From contig JAJGQC010000365.1 of assembly GCA_021014325.1 (NCBI GenBank), forward strand, positions 1-64,000: 64,000 nucleotides of DNA. Reading direction: 5' to 3'. Made by a program: the position numbers and the translations under genes. The notes under the pieces are model-generated. The model saw nothing but the letters and a program-made list of their open reading frames with translations. It made no database searches and was not told where the DNA came from. Below, in pieces: positions 21,499 to 34,844 of this stretch (positions are counted from its first letter, which is position 1; every line of letters begins with the position of its first letter). This stretch comes from Plazaster borealis. Lineage: Eukaryota; Echinodermata; Asteroidea; Forcipulatida; Labidiasteridae.

Positions 21499-22968
21499 AC
21501 CCTTTTTTCCAGATTCAATTTGAATTTTTTGAATTTTTTTATTCATTTATTTATTTATTTATTTTTTATTCATGCAACAACACACTTATTTTGGAGGCCT
21601 TCGGAGGAGCAACCTCAAAGGGCCGGCGGCGCTCCGTTCCCACCAACTGGCCGGACAGACTCGGTCCGTGATCAAAGGAGGATCGAGAGAGCACATCGGG
21701 CATGGGTCTTCCTAGGTCGCGGGCCCCGGCAGGACCCTTGCCTTGGTGGCGCGGGGGTCCTCCAGGAAGACGGCAAAGTACGGAGTTGGAGGCCTTATGA
21801 GGAGCAACCTCAAAATATTTATTATTAATATCTTTTTATTTTTTATTTAATTTTATCTATTTATTTAGTTATTTATTTTTTTTGGGGGGGGGGGTGGGGG
21901 TCCAACTTTTAACATTATTGTGTTTATTTTGTATCTGTCTAGTATAGAATATTTTAAGGGCCTACAAAATATTCATCAGGCCGTCGATCCGTTTTATTCC
22001 CAATTCACTGTATTTTGGACCGCATGGGGGCGTATGTAAACCGAATTCACGTCATGCAAAATAAGTAAACAAACTGGGTTTTTGCATTGCTGTTATTATG
22101 TTGATGTATTTCCTCATTGATGCAAGAAAACTGCATACAGGCAATTTGAATTTTTTGAATTTTTTATTTATTTTTATTGTTATTTTTTATTCATGCAACA
22201 ACACACTAGAAGATACAAAGAATATTGCAGCTGCATTGTTTAATATTTGCGTTGCATTTATTTTGGAGGCCTTCGGAGGAGCAACCTCAAAGGGGCCGGC
22301 GGCGCTCCGTTCCCCACCAACTGGCCGGACAGACTCGGTCCGTGATCAAAGGAGGATCGAGAGAGCACATCGGGCATGGGTCTTCCTAGGTCGCGGGCCC
22401 CGGCGGGACCCTTGCCTTGGTGGCGCGGGGTCCTCCAGGAAGACGGCAAAGTACGGAGTTGGAGGCCTTATGAGGAGCAACCTCAAAATATTTATTATTA
22501 ATATCTTTTTATTTTTTATTTCATTTTATTTATTTATTTATTTATTTTTTTGGGGGGGGGTGGGGGTCCAACTTTTAACATTATTGTGTTTATTTTGTAT
22601 CTGTCTAGTATAGAATATTTTAAGGGCCTACAAAATATTCATGAGGCCGTCGATCCGTTTTATTCCCAATTCACCGTATTTTTTGACCTGCCAAAAATTG
22701 AAAAGAATTCTGAAGTTCAGTTGTCCGGAAATATATCTGATTGGTTTTCAAGAGGCTGAGAGACTTTGGAATATTTGTTGAGTATTTTTGAATAATTATC
22801 ATTTAGCGTTGGTTGCTATGTGAGTTTATTTAGTGTGGTGCACCCAAGATAATTCCCTGATGAAAACGCCCGCCCTCCCTCATGCGGTTAAAAATAGTTA
22901 TGGTCAATTATAGTTGCACGTAGATGCCAAGCTACATACAATGTAAAAATCCCGGGATTAAGTACCGA
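21189..22968 (+). repeat. Unit 14, class M
   Basis: GC blocks 21593-21815 and 22265-22488. Y-type first half; GATGCC marker in the second. Confidence 0.9.
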
Positions 22969-23277
22969 CACTAACTAGCACAGTTGGATAAGTGCCGGGA
23001 CTGTTTCACGCTCAGACGCCCCGGTCTGGGTTCGAGTCCGGCTGGACCTATATATAGGTACAAGACTGCTTGATGTGGCTAAAGCGTGACTGGGGTTCTG
23101 TCTTGTCTCCTCCCTGATGGACAGCACCAATTCAAAGGCTAGGATCGGAAACAGGGAGGACATGCTGTGGGTCGGATGCCACGCCAGAAGGGAACTAGGG
23201 AAGCCGGATAGGGGCCAGTGTGTGCTATTAAACTGATTCCGGTGCCTGAAAGCCCGACAACCACAGCGTAACTTTTT
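22969..23277 (+). mobile_element. tRNA-derived SINE, copy 15
   Basis: A box 22976-22987, B box 23029-23039, T5 23273-23277. Confidence 0.8.
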
Positions 23278-24741
23278 ACCCTTTTTTCCAGATTCAATTT
23301 GATTTTTTTTGAATTGTTTTATTTTGTTATTTTTTATTTTTTATTCATGCAACAACACACTTATTTTGGAGGCCTTCGGAGGAGCAACCTCAAAGGGGCC
23401 GGCGGCGCTCCGTTCCCCACCAACTGGCCGGACAGACTCGGTCCGTGATCAAAGGAGGATCGAAAAAGCACATCGGGCATGGGTCTTCCTAGGTCGCGGG
23501 CCCCGGCGGGACCCTTGCCTTGGTGGCGCGGGGTCCTCCAGGAAGACGGCAAAGTACGGAGTTGGAGGCCTTATGAGGAGCAACCACAAAATATTTATTA
23601 TTAATATCTTTTTATTTTTTATTTCATTTTATTTATTTATTATTATTTTTTTTGGGGGGGATGGGGGTCCAACTTTTAACATTATTGTGTTTATTTTGTA
23701 TCTGTCTAGTATAGAATATTTTAAGGGCCTACAAAATATTCATGAGGCCGTCGATCCGTTTTATTCCCAATTCACCGTATTTTGGACCGCATGGGGGCGT
23801 ATGTAAACCGAATTCACGTCATGCAAAATAAGTAAACAAACTGGGTTTTTGCATTGCTGTTATTATGTTGATGTATTTCCTCATTGATGCAAGAAAACTG
23901 CATACAGGCAATTTGAATTTTTTTGAATTTTTGTATTTATTTTTTATTTTTATTTTTTATTCATGCAACAACACACTAGAAGATACAAAGAATATTGCAG
24001 CTGCATTGTTTAATATTTGCGTTGCATTTATTTTGGAGGCCTTCGGAGGAGCAACCTCAAAGGGGCCGGCGGCGCTCTGTTCCCCACCAACAGGCCGGAC
24101 AGACTCGGTCCGTGATCAAAGGAGGATCGAGAGAGCACATCGGGCATGGGTCTTCCTAGGTCGCGGGCCCCGGCGGGACCCTTGCCTTGGTGGCGCGGGG
24201 GTCCTCCAGGAAGACGACAAAGTACGGAGTTGGAGGCCTTATGAGGAGCAACCTCAAAATATTTATTATTAATATCTTTTTATTTTTTATTTAATTTTAT
24301 CTATTTATTTAGTTATTATTTTTTTTTTTGGGGGTGGGGTCCAACTTTTAACATTATTGTGTTTATTTTGTATCTGTCTAGTATAGAATATTTTAAGGGC
24401 CTACAAAATATTCATGAGGCCGTCGATCCGTTTTATTCCCAATTCACCGTATTTTTTGACCTGCCAAAAATTGAAAAGAATTCTGAAGTTCAGTTGTCCG
24501 GAAATATATCTGATTGGTTTTCAAGAGGCTGAGAGACTTTGAAATATTTGTTGAGTATTTTTGAATAATTATCATTTAGCGTTGGTTGCTATGTGAGTTT
24601 ATTTAGTGTGGTGCACCCAAGATAATTCCCTGATGAAAACGCCCGCCCTCCCTCATGCGGTTAAAAATAGTTATGGTCAATTATAGTTGCACGTAGATGC
24701 CAAGCTACATACAATGTAAAAATCCCGGGATTAAGTACCGA
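22969..24741 (+). repeat. Unit 15, class M
   Basis: GC blocks 23368-23590 (ends CAACCACAAA) and 24035-24259 (GCTCTGTTCC, AACAGGCC). GATGCC marker. Confidence 0.9.
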
Positions 24742-25052
24742 CACTAACTAGCACAGTTGGATAAGTGCCGGGACTGTTTCACGCTCAGACGCCCCGGTCT
24801 GGGTTCGAGTCCGGCTGGACCTATATATAGGTACAAGACTGCTTGATGTGGCTAAAGCGTGACTGGGGTTCTGTCTTGTCTCCTCCCCTGATGGACAGCA
24901 CCAATTCAAAGGCTAGGATCGGAAACAGGGGAGGACATGCTGTGGGTCGGATGCCACGCCAGAAGGGAACTAGGGAAGCCGGATAGGGGCCAGTGTGTGC
25001 TATTAAACTGATTCCGGTGCCTGAAAGCCCGACAACCACAGCGTAACTTTTT
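24742..25052 (+). mobile_element. tRNA-derived SINE, copy 16
   Basis: A box 24749-24760, B box 24802-24812, T5 25048-25052. Confidence 0.8.
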
Positions 25053-26518
25053 ACCCTTTTTTTCCAGATTCAATTTGATTTTTTTTGAATTGTTTTATTT
25101 TGTTATTTTTTATTTTTTATTCATGCAACAACACACTTATTTTGGAGGCCTTCGGAGGAGCAACCTCAAAGGGGCCGGCGGCGCTCCGTTCCCCACCAAC
25201 TGGCCGGACAGACTCGGTCCGTGATCAAAGGAGGATCGAAAAAGCACATCGGGCATGGGTCTTCCTAGGTCGCGGGCCCCGGCGGGACCCTTGCCTTGGT
25301 GGCGCGGGGTCCTCCAGGAAGACGGCAAAGTACGGAGTTGGAGGCCTTATGAGGAGCAACCTCAAAATATTTATTATTAGTATCTTTTTATTTTTTATTT
25401 AATTTTATTTATTTATTTATTTATTTTTTTTTTTTGGGGGGGGGTTGGGGGTCCAACTTTTAACATTATTGTGTTTATTTTGTATCTGTCTAGTATAGAA
25501 TATTTTAAGGGCCTACAAAATATTCATGAGGCCGTCGATCCGTTTTATTCCCAATTCACCGTATTTTGGACCGCATGGGGGCGTATGTAAACCGAATTCA
25601 CGTCATGCAAAATAAGTAAACAAACTGGGTTTTTGCATTGCTGTTATTATGTTGATGTATTTCCTCATTGATGCAAGAAAACTGCATACAGGCAATTTGA
25701 ATTTTTTTGAATTTTTGTATTTATTTTTTATTGTTATTTTTTATTCATGCAACAACACACTAGAAGATACAAAGACTATTGCAGCTGCATTGTTTAATAT
25801 TTGCGTTGCATTTATTTTGGAGGCCTTCGGAGGAGCAACCTCAAAGGGGCCGGCGGCGCTCCGTTCCCCACCAACTGGCCGGACAGACTCGGTCCGTGAT
25901 CAAAGGAGGATCGAGAGAGCACATCGGGCATGGGTCTTCCTAGGTCGCGGGCCCCGGCGGGACCCTTGCCTTGGTGGCGCGGGGTCCTCCAGGAAGACGG
26001 CAAAGTACGGAGTTGGAGGCCTTATGAGGAGCAACCTCAAAATATTTATTATTAATATCTTTTAATTTTTTATTTCATTTTATTTATTTATTTAGTTATT
26101 TTTTTTTGGGGGTGGGGCCCAACTTTTAACATTATTGTGTTTATTTTGTATCTGTCTAGTATAGAATATTTTAAGGGCCTACAAAATATTCATGAGGCCG
26201 TCGATCCGTTTTATTCCCAATTCACCGTATTTTTTGACCTGCCAAAAATTGAAAAGAATTCTGAAGTTCAGTTGTCCGGAAATATATCTGATTGGTTTTC
26301 AAGAGGCTGAGAGACTTTGGAATATTTGTTGAGTATTTTTGAATAATTATCATTTAGCGTTGGTTGCTATGTGAGTTTATTTAGTGTGGTGCACCCAAGA
26401 TAATTCCCTGATGAAAACGCCCGCCCTCCCTCATGCGGTTAAAAATAGTTATGGTCAATTATAGTTGCACGTAGATGCCAAGCTACATACAATGTAAAAA
26501 TCCCGGATTAAGTACCGA
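24742..26518 (+). repeat. Unit 16, class M
   Basis: GC blocks 25144-25367 and 25819-26042. GATGCC and TTGGAATATT markers. Like unit 15 it has GAAAAAGC in the first block. Confidence 0.9.
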
Positions 26519-26827
26519 CACTAACTAGCACAGTTGGATAAGTGCCGGGACTGTTTCACGCTCAGACGCCCCGGTCTGGGTTCGAGTCCGGCTGGACCTA
26601 TATATAGGTACAAGACTGCTTGATGTGGCTAAAGCGTGACTGGGGTTCTGTCTTGTCTCCTCCCTGATGGACAGCACCAATTCAAAGGCTAGGATCGGAA
26701 ACAGGGAGGACATGCTGTGGGTCGGATGCCACGCCAGAAGGGAACTAGGGAAGCCGGATAGGGGCCAGTGTGTGCTATTAAACTGATTCCGGTGCCTGAA
26801 AGCCCGACAACCACAGCGTAACTTTTT
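26519..26827 (+). mobile_element. tRNA-derived SINE, copy 17
   Basis: A box 26526-26537, B box 26579-26589, T5 26823-26827. Confidence 0.8.
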
Positions 26828-27631
26828 ACCCTTTTTTTCCAGATTCAATTTGATTTTTTTTGAATTGTTTTATTTTGTTATTTTTTATTTATGCAACAAC
26901 ACACTTATTTTGGAGGCCTTCGGAGGAGCAACCTCAAAGGGGCCGGCGGCGCTCCGTTCCCCACCAACTGGCCGGACAGACTCGGTCCGTGATCAAAGGA
27001 GGATCGAAAGAGCACATCGGGCATGGGTCTTCCTAGGTCGCGGGCCCCGGCGGGACCCTTGCCTTGGTGGCGCGGGGTCCTCCAGGAAGACGGCAAAGTA
27101 CGGAGTTGGAGGCCTTATGAGGAGCAACCTCAAAATATTTATTATTAATATCTTTTTATTTTTTATTTAATTTTTAAAATTTTTTTTAAATTTTTATTTA
27201 TTTATTTTTTTTTGGGGGGGGGGTGGGGGTCCAACTTTTAACATTATTGTGTTTATTTTGTATCTGCCTAGTATAGAATATTTTAAGGGCCTACAAAATA
27301 TTCATCAGGCCGTCGATCCGTTTTATTCCCAATTCACCGTATTTTTTGACCTGCCAAAAATTGAAAAGAATTCTGAAGTTCAGTTGTCCGGAAATATATC
27401 TGATTGGTTTTCAAGAGGCTGAGAGACTTTGAAATATTTGTTGAGTATTTCTGAATAATTATCATTTAGCGTTGGTTGCTATGTGAGTTTATTTAGTGTG
27501 GTGCACCCAAGATAATTCCCTGATGAAAACGCCCGCCCTCCCTCATGTGGTCAAAAATAGTTATGGTCAATTGTAGTTGCACGTAGATTCCAAGCTACAT
27601 ACAATGTAAAAATCCCGGGATTAAGTACCGA
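26519..27631 (+). repeat. Unit 17, class S, X type
   Basis: GC block 26912-27135. The spacer has TTTATGCAAC where others have TTCATGCAAC. Confidence 0.9.
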
Positions 27632-27940
27632 CACTAACTAGCACAGTTGGATAAGTGCCGGGACTGTTTCACGCTCAGACGCCCCGGTCTGGGTTCGAGT
27701 CCGGCTGGACCTATATATAGGTACAAGACTGCTTGATGTGGCTAAAGCGTGACTGGGGTTCTGTCTTGTCTCCTCCCTGATGGACAGCACCAATTCAAAG
27801 GCTAGGATCGGAAACAGGGGAGGACATGCTGTGGGTCGGATGCCACGCCAGAAGGGAACTAGGGAAGCCGGATAGGGGCCAGTGTGTGCTATTAAACTGA
27901 TTCCGGTGCCTGAAAGCCCGACAACCACAGCGTAACTTTT
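27632..27940 (+). mobile_element. tRNA-derived SINE, copy 18
   Basis: A box 27639-27650, B box 27692-27702. Terminator shortened to T4 (27937-27940). Confidence 0.8.
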
Positions 27941-28746
27941 ACCCTTTTTCCAGATTCAATTTGAATTTTTTTGAATTTTTTATTCATTTATTTATTTATT
28001 TATTTTTATTCATGCAACAACACACTTATTTTGGAGGCCTTCGGAGGAGCAACCTCAAAGGGGCCGGCGGCGCTCCGTTCCCCACCAACTGGCCGGACAG
28101 ACTCGGTCCGTGATCAAAGGAGGATCGAGAGAGCACATCGGGCATGGGTCTTCCTAGGTCGCGGGCCCCGGCAGGACCCTTGCCTTGGTGGCGCGGGGTC
28201 CTCCAGGAAGACGGCAAAGTACGGAGTTGGAGGCCTTATGAGGAGCAACCTCAAAATATTTATTATTAATATCTTTTTATTTTTTGTTTAATTTTATCTA
28301 TTTATTTAGTTATTTATTTATTTATTTTTTTTGGGGGGTGGGGGTCCAACTTTTAACATTATTGTGTTTATTTTGTATCTGTCTAGTATAGAATATTTTA
28401 AGGGCCTACAAAATATTCATGAGGCCGTCGATCCGTTTTATTCCCAATTCACCGTATTTTTTGACCTGCCAAAAATTGAAAAGAATTCTGAAGTTCAGTT
28501 GTCCGGAAATATATCTGATTGGTTTTCAAGAGGCTGAGAGACTTTGAAATATTTATTGAGTATTTTTGAATAATTATCATTTAGCGTTGGTTGCTATGTG
28601 AGTTTATTTAGTGTGGTGCACCCAAGAAAATTCCCTGATGAAAACGCCCGCCCTCCCTCATGCGGTTAAAAATAGTTATGGTCAATTATAGTTGCACGTA
28701 GATTCCAAGCTACATACAATGTAAAAATCCCGGGATTAAGTACCGA
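27632..28746 (+). repeat. Unit 18, class S, Y type
   Basis: GC block 28033-28256. First unit with the Y marker CAAGAAAATTCC. Confidence 0.9.
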
Positions 28747-29057
28747 CACTAACTAGCACAGTTGGATAAGTGCCGGGACTGTTTCACGCTCAGACGCCCC
28801 GGTCTGGGTTCGAGTCCGGCTGGACCTATATATAGGTACAAGACTGCTTGATGTGGCTAAAGCGTGACTGGGGTTCTGTCTTGTCTCCTCCCCTGATGGA
28901 CAGCACCATTTCAAAGGCTAGGATCGGAAACAGGGGAGGACATGCTGTGGGTCGGATGCCACGCCAGAAGGGAACTAGGGAAGTCGGATAGGGGCCAGTG
29001 TGTGCTATTAAACTGATTCCGGTGCCTGAAAGCCCGACAACCACAGCGTAACTTTTT
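28747..29057 (+). mobile_element. tRNA-derived SINE, copy 19
   Basis: A box 28754-28765, B box 28807-28817, T5 29053-29057. Private changes: CACCATTTC and GAAGTCGG. Confidence 0.8.
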
Positions 29058-29870
29058 ACCCTTTTTTTCCAGATTCAATTTGAATTTTTTTTGAATTTTT
29101 TTATTTTGTTATTTTTTATTTTTTATTCATGCAACAACACACTTATTTTGGAGGCCTTCGGAGGAGCAACCTCAAAGGGGCCGGCGGCGCTCCGTTCCCC
29201 ACCAACTGGCCGGACAGACTCGGTCCGTGATCAAAGGAGGATCGAAAGAGCACATCGGGCATGGGTCTTCCTAGGTCGCGGGCCCCGGCGGGACCCTTGC
29301 CTTGGTGGCGCGGGGTCCTCCAGGAAGACGGCAAAGTACGGAGTTGGAGGCCTTATGAGGAGCAACCTCAAAATATTTATTATTAATATCTTTTTATTTT
29401 TTATTTAATTTTTTTAATTTTTTTTAATTTTTATTTATTTATTTTTTTTGGGAAGGGGGGGGTGGGGGTCCAACTTTTAACATTATTGTGTTTATTTTGT
29501 ATCTGTCTAGTATAGAATATTTTAAGGGCCTACAAAATATTCATCAGGCCGTCGATCCGTTTTATTCCCAATTCACCGTATTTTTTGACCTGCCAAAAAT
29601 TGAAAAGAATTCTGAAGTTCAGTTGTCCGGAAATATATCTGATTGGTTTTCAAGAGGCTGAGAGACTTTGAAATATTTGTTGAGTATTTCTGAATAATTA
29701 TCATTTAGCGTTGGTTGCTATGTGAGTTTATTTACTGTGGTGCACCCAAGATAATTCCCTGATGAAAACGCCCGCCCTCCCTCATGTGGTCAAAAATAGT
29801 TATGGTCAATTGTAGTTGCACGTAGATTCCAAGCTACATACAATGTAAAAATCCCGGGATTAAGTACCGA
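28747..29870 (+). repeat. Unit 19, class S, X type
   Basis: GC block 29150-29373. The G tract is interrupted (GGGAAGGGGGGG), and TTTACTGTGG replaces TTTAGTGTGG. Confidence 0.9.
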
Positions 29871-30180
29871 CACTAACTAGCACAGTTGGATAAGTGCCGG
29901 GACTGTTTCACGCTCAGACGCCCCGGTCTGGGTTCGAGTCCGGCTGGACCTATATATAGGTACAAGACTGCTTGATGTGGCTAAAGCGTGACTGGGGTTC
30001 TGTCTTGTCTCCTCCCTGATGGACAGCACCAATTCAAAGGCTAGGATCGGAAACAGGGGAGGACATGCTGTGGGTCGGATGCCACGCCAGAAGGGAACTA
30101 GGGAAGCCGGATAGGGGCCAGTGTGTGCTATTAAACTGATTCCGGTGCCTGAAAGCCCGACAACCACAGCGTAACTTTTT
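29871..30180 (+). mobile_element. tRNA-derived SINE, copy 20
   Basis: A box 29878-29889, B box 29931-29941, T5 30176-30180. Followed by TTTTTACAGATTAAATTTGC, a variant of the usual tail. Confidence 0.8.
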
Positions 30181-31655
30181 ACCCTTTTTACAGATTAAAT
30201 TTGCATTTTTTTGGAATTTTTTATTCATTTATTTATTTATTTATTTTTTATTCATGCAACAACACACTTATTTTGGAGGCCTTCGGAGGAGCAACCTCAA
30301 AGGGGCCGGCGGCGCTCCGTTCCCCACCAACTGGCCGGACAGACTCGGTCCGTGATCAAAGGAGGATCAAGAGAGCACATCGGGCATGGGTCTTCCTAGG
30401 TCGCGGGCCCCGGCAGGACCCTTGCCTTGGTGGCGCGGGGTCCTCCAGGAAGACGGCAAAGTACGGAGTTGGAGGCCTTATGAGGAGCAACCTCAAAATA
30501 TTTATTATTAATATCTTTTTATTTTTTATTTAATTTTATCTATTTATTTAGTTATTTATTTATTTTTTTTGGGGGGTGGGGGTCCAACTTTTAACATTAT
30601 TGTGTTTATTTTGTATCTGTCTAGTATAGAATATTTTAAGGGCCTACAAAATATTCATGAGGCCGTCGATCCGTTTTATTCCCAATTCACCGTATTTTGG
30701 ACCGCATGGGGGCGTATGTAAACCGAATTCACGTCATGCAAAATAAGTAAACAAACTGGGTTTTTGCATTGCTGTTATTATGTTGATGTATTTCCTCATT
30801 GATGCAAGAAAACTGCATACAGGCAATTTGAATTTTTTGGAATTTTTGTATTTATTTTTTATTTTTATTTTTTATTCATGCAACAACACACTAGAAGATA
30901 CAAAGAATATTGCAGCTGCATTGTTTAATATTTGCGTTGCATTTATTTTGGAGGCCTTCGGAGGAGCAACCTCAAAGGGGCCGGCGGCGCTCTGTTCCCC
31001 ACCAACTGGCCGGACAGACTCGGTCCGTGATCAAAGGAGGATCGAGAGAGCACATCGGGCATGGGTCTTCCTAGGTCGCGGGCCCCGGCGGGACCCTTGC
31101 CTTAGTGGCGCGGGGGTCCTCCAGGAAGACGACAAAGTACGGAGTTGGAGGCCTTATGAGGAGCAACCTCAAAATATTTATTATTAATATCTTTTTATTT
31201 TTTATTTAATTTTATCTATTTATTTAGTTATTATTTTTTTTTGGGGGTGGGGGTCCAACTTTTAACATTATTGTGTTTATTTTGTATCTGTCTAGTATAG
31301 AATATTTTAAGGGCCTACAAAATATTCATCAGGCCGTCGATCCGTTTTATTCCCAATTCACCGTATTTTTTGACCTGCCAAAAATTGAAAAGAATTCTGA
31401 AGTTCAGTTGTCCGGAAATATATCTGATTGGTTTTCAAGAGGCTGAGAGACTTTGAAATATTTGTTGAGTATTTTTGAATAATTATCATTTAGCGTTGGT
31501 TGCTATGTGAGTTTATTTAGTGTGGTGCACCCAAGATAATTCCCTGATGAAAACGCCCGCCCTCCCTCATGCGGTTAAAAATAGTTATGGTCAATTATAG
31601 TTGCACGTAGATGCCAAGCTACATACAATGTAAAAATCCCGGGATTAAGTACCGA
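29871..31655 (+). repeat. Unit 20, class M, Y-type first half
   Basis: GC blocks 30275-30498 (ATCAAGAGAGC) and 30950-31174 (GCTCTGTTCC, CTTAGTGG, GACGAC). GATGCC marker. Confidence 0.9.
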
Positions 31656-31965
31656 CACTAACTAGCACAGTTGGATAAGTGCCGGGACTGTTTCACGCTC
31701 AGACGCCCCGGTCTGGGTTCGAGTCCGGCTGGACCTATATATAGGTACAAGACTGCTTGATGTGGCTAAAGCGTGACTGGGGTTCTGTCTTGTCTCCTCC
31801 CCTGATGGACAGCACCAATTCAAAGGCTAGGATCGGAAACAGGGGAGGACATGCTGTGGGTCGGATGCCACGCCAGAAGGGAACTAGGCAACCCGGATAG
31901 GGGCCAGTGTGTGCTATTAAACTGATACCGGTGCCTCAAAGCCCGACAACCACAGCGTAACTTTT
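31656..31965 (+). mobile_element. tRNA-derived SINE, copy 21
   Basis: A box 31663-31674, B box 31716-31726, T4 31962-31965. A small cluster of private changes lies in 31885-31980 (AGGCAACCCGG, GATACC, CCTCAAAG). Confidence 0.8.
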
Positions 31966-33413
31966 AACCTTTTTTACCAGATTCAATTTGATTTTTTTTG
32001 AATTGTTTTATTTTGTTATTTTTTATTTTTTATTCATGCAACAACACACTTATTTTGGAGGCCTTCGGAGGAGCAACCTCAAAGGGGCCGGCGGCGCTCC
32101 GTTCCCCACCAACTGGCCGGACAGACTCGGTCCGTGATCAAAGGAGGATCGAAAGAGCACATCGGGCATGGGTCTTCCTAGGTCGCGGGCCCCGGCGGGA
32201 CCCTTGCCTTGGTGGCGCGGGGTCCTCCAGGAAGACGGCAAAGTACGGAGTTGGAGGCCTTATGAGGAGCAACCTCAAAATATTTATTATTAGTATCTTT
32301 TTATTTTTTATTTAATTTTATTTATTTATTTATTTATTTTTTTTTGGGGGGGGTGGGGGTCCAACTTTTAACATTATTGTGTTTATTTTGTATCTGTCTA
32401 GTATAGAATATTTTAAGGGCCTACAAAATATTCATGAGGCCGTCGATCCGTTTTATTCCCAATTCACCGTATTTTGGACCGCATGGGGCGTATGTAAACC
32501 GAATTCACGTCATGCAAAATAAGTAAACAAACTGGGTTTTTGCATTGCTGTTATTATGTTGATGTATTTCCTCATTGATGCAAGAAAACTGCATACAGGC
32601 AATTTGAATTTTTTTGAATTTTTGTATTTATTTTTATTTTTTATTCATGCAACAACACACTAGAAGATACAAAGACTATTGCAGCTGCATTGTTTAATAT
32701 TTGCGTTGCATTTATTTTGGAGGCCTTCGGAGGAGCAACCTCAAAGGGGCCGGCGGCGCTCCGTTCCCCACCAACTGGCCGGACAGACTCGGTCCGTGAT
32801 CAAAGGAGGATCGAGAGAGCACATCGGGCATGGGTCTTCCTAGGTCGCGGGCCCCGGCGGGACCCTTGCCTTGGTGGCGCGGGGTCCTCCAGGAAGACGG
32901 CAAAGTACGGAGTTGGAGGCCTTATGAGGAGCAACCTCAAAATATTTATTATTAATATCTTTTTATTTTTTATTTCATTTTATTTATTTATTTTTTTTGG
33001 GGGGGTGGGGGTCCAACTTTTAACATTATTGTGTTTATTTTGTATCTGTCTAGTATAGAATATTTTAAGGGCCTACAAAATATTCATGAGGCCGTCGATC
33101 CGTTTTATTCCCAATTCACCGTATTTTTTGACCTGCCAAAAATTGAAAAGAATTCTGAAGTTCAGTTGTCCGGAAATATATCTGATTGGTTTTCAAGAGG
33201 CTGAGAGACTTTGGAATATTTGTTGAGTATTTTTGAATAATTATCATTTAGCGTTGGTTGCTATGTGAGTTTATTTAGTGTGGTGCACCCAAGATAATTC
33301 CCTGATGAAAACGCCCGCCCTCCCTCATGCGGTTAAAAATAGTTATGGTCAATTATAGTTGCACGTAGATGCCAAGCTACATACAATGTAAAAATCCCGG
33401 GATTAAGTACCGA
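31656..33413 (+). repeat. Unit 21, class M
   Basis: GC blocks 32057-32280 and 32719-32942. GATGCC and TTGGAATATT markers. Confidence 0.9.
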
Positions 33414-33724
33414 CACTAACTAGCACAGTTGGATAAGTGCCGGGACTGTTTCACGCTCAGACGCCCCGGTCTGGGTTCGAGTCCGGCTGGACCTATATAT
33501 AGGTACAAGACTGCTTGATGTGGCTAAAGCGTGACTGGGGTTCTGTCTTGTCTCCTCCCCTGATGGACAGCACCAATTCAAAGGCTAGGATCGGAAACAG
33601 GGGAGGACATGCTGTGGGTCGGATGCCACGCCAGAAGGGAACTAGGGAAGCCGGATAGGGGCCAGTGTGTGCTATTAAACTGATTCCGGTGCCTGAAAGC
33701 CCGACAACCACAGCGTAACTTTTT
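33414..33724 (+). mobile_element. tRNA-derived SINE, copy 22
   Basis: A box 33421-33432, B box 33474-33484, T5 33720-33724. Confidence 0.8.
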
Positions 33725-34533
33725 ACCCTTTTTTTCCAGATTCAATTTGATTTTTTTTGAATTGTTTTATTTTGTTATTTTTTATTTTTTATTCATGCAA
33801 CAACACACTTATTTTGGAGGCCTTCGGAGGAGCAACCTCAAAGGGGCCGGCGGCGCTCCGTTCCCCACCAACTGGCCGGACAGACTCGGTCCGTGATCAA
33901 AGGAGGATCGAAAGAGCACATCGGGCATGGGTCTTCCTAGGTCGCGGGCCCCGGCGGGACCCTTGCCTTGGTGGCGCGGGGTCCTCCAGGAAGACGGCAA
34001 AGTACGGAGTTGGAGGCCTTATGAGGAGCAACCTCAAAATATTTATTATTAATATCTTTTTATTTTTTATTTAATTTTTTTAATTTTTTTTAATTTTTAT
34101 TTATTTTTTTTTTGGGGGGGGGGGGTGGGGGTCCAACTTTTAACATTATTGTGTTTATTTTGTATCTGCCTAGTATAGAATATTTTAAGGGCCTACAAAA
34201 TATTCATCAGGCCGTCGATCCGTTTTATTCCCAATTCACCGTATTTTTTGACCTGCCAAAAATTGAAAAGAATTCTGAAGTTCAGTTGTCCGGAAATATA
34301 TCTGATTGGTTTTCAAGAGGCTGAGAGACTTTGAAATATTTGTTGAGTATTTCTGAATAATTATCATTTAGCGTTGGTTGCTATGTGAGTTTATTTAGTG
34401 TGGTGCACCCAAGATAATTCCCTGATGAAAACGCCCGCCCTCCCTCATGTGGTCAAAAATAGTTATGGTCAATTGTAGTTGCACGTAGATTCCAAGCTAC
34501 ATACAATGTAAAAATCCCGGGATTAAGTACCGA
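33414..34533 (+). repeat. Unit 22, class S, X type
   Basis: GC block 33816-34039. Start of the longest uninterrupted S stretch (33.4-47.9 kb). Confidence 0.9.
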
Positions 34534-34844
34534 CACTAACTAGCACAGTTGGATAAGTGCCGGGACTGTTTCACGCTCAGACGCCCCGGTCTGGGTTCGA
34601 GTCCGGCTGGACCTATATATAGGTACAAGACTGCTTGATGTGGCTAAAGCGTGACTGGGGTTCTGTCTTGTCTCCTCCCCTGATGGACAGCACCAATTCA
34701 AAGGCTAGGATCGGAAACAGGGGAGGACATGCTGTGGGTCGGATGCCACGCCAGAAGGGAACTAGGGAAGCCGGATAGGGGCCAGTGTGTGCTATTAAAC
34801 TGATTCCGGTGCCTGAAAGCCCGACAACCACAGCGTAACTTTTT
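34534..34844 (+). mobile_element. tRNA-derived SINE, copy 23
   Basis: A box 34541-34552, B box 34594-34604, T5 34840-34844. Confidence 0.8.
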
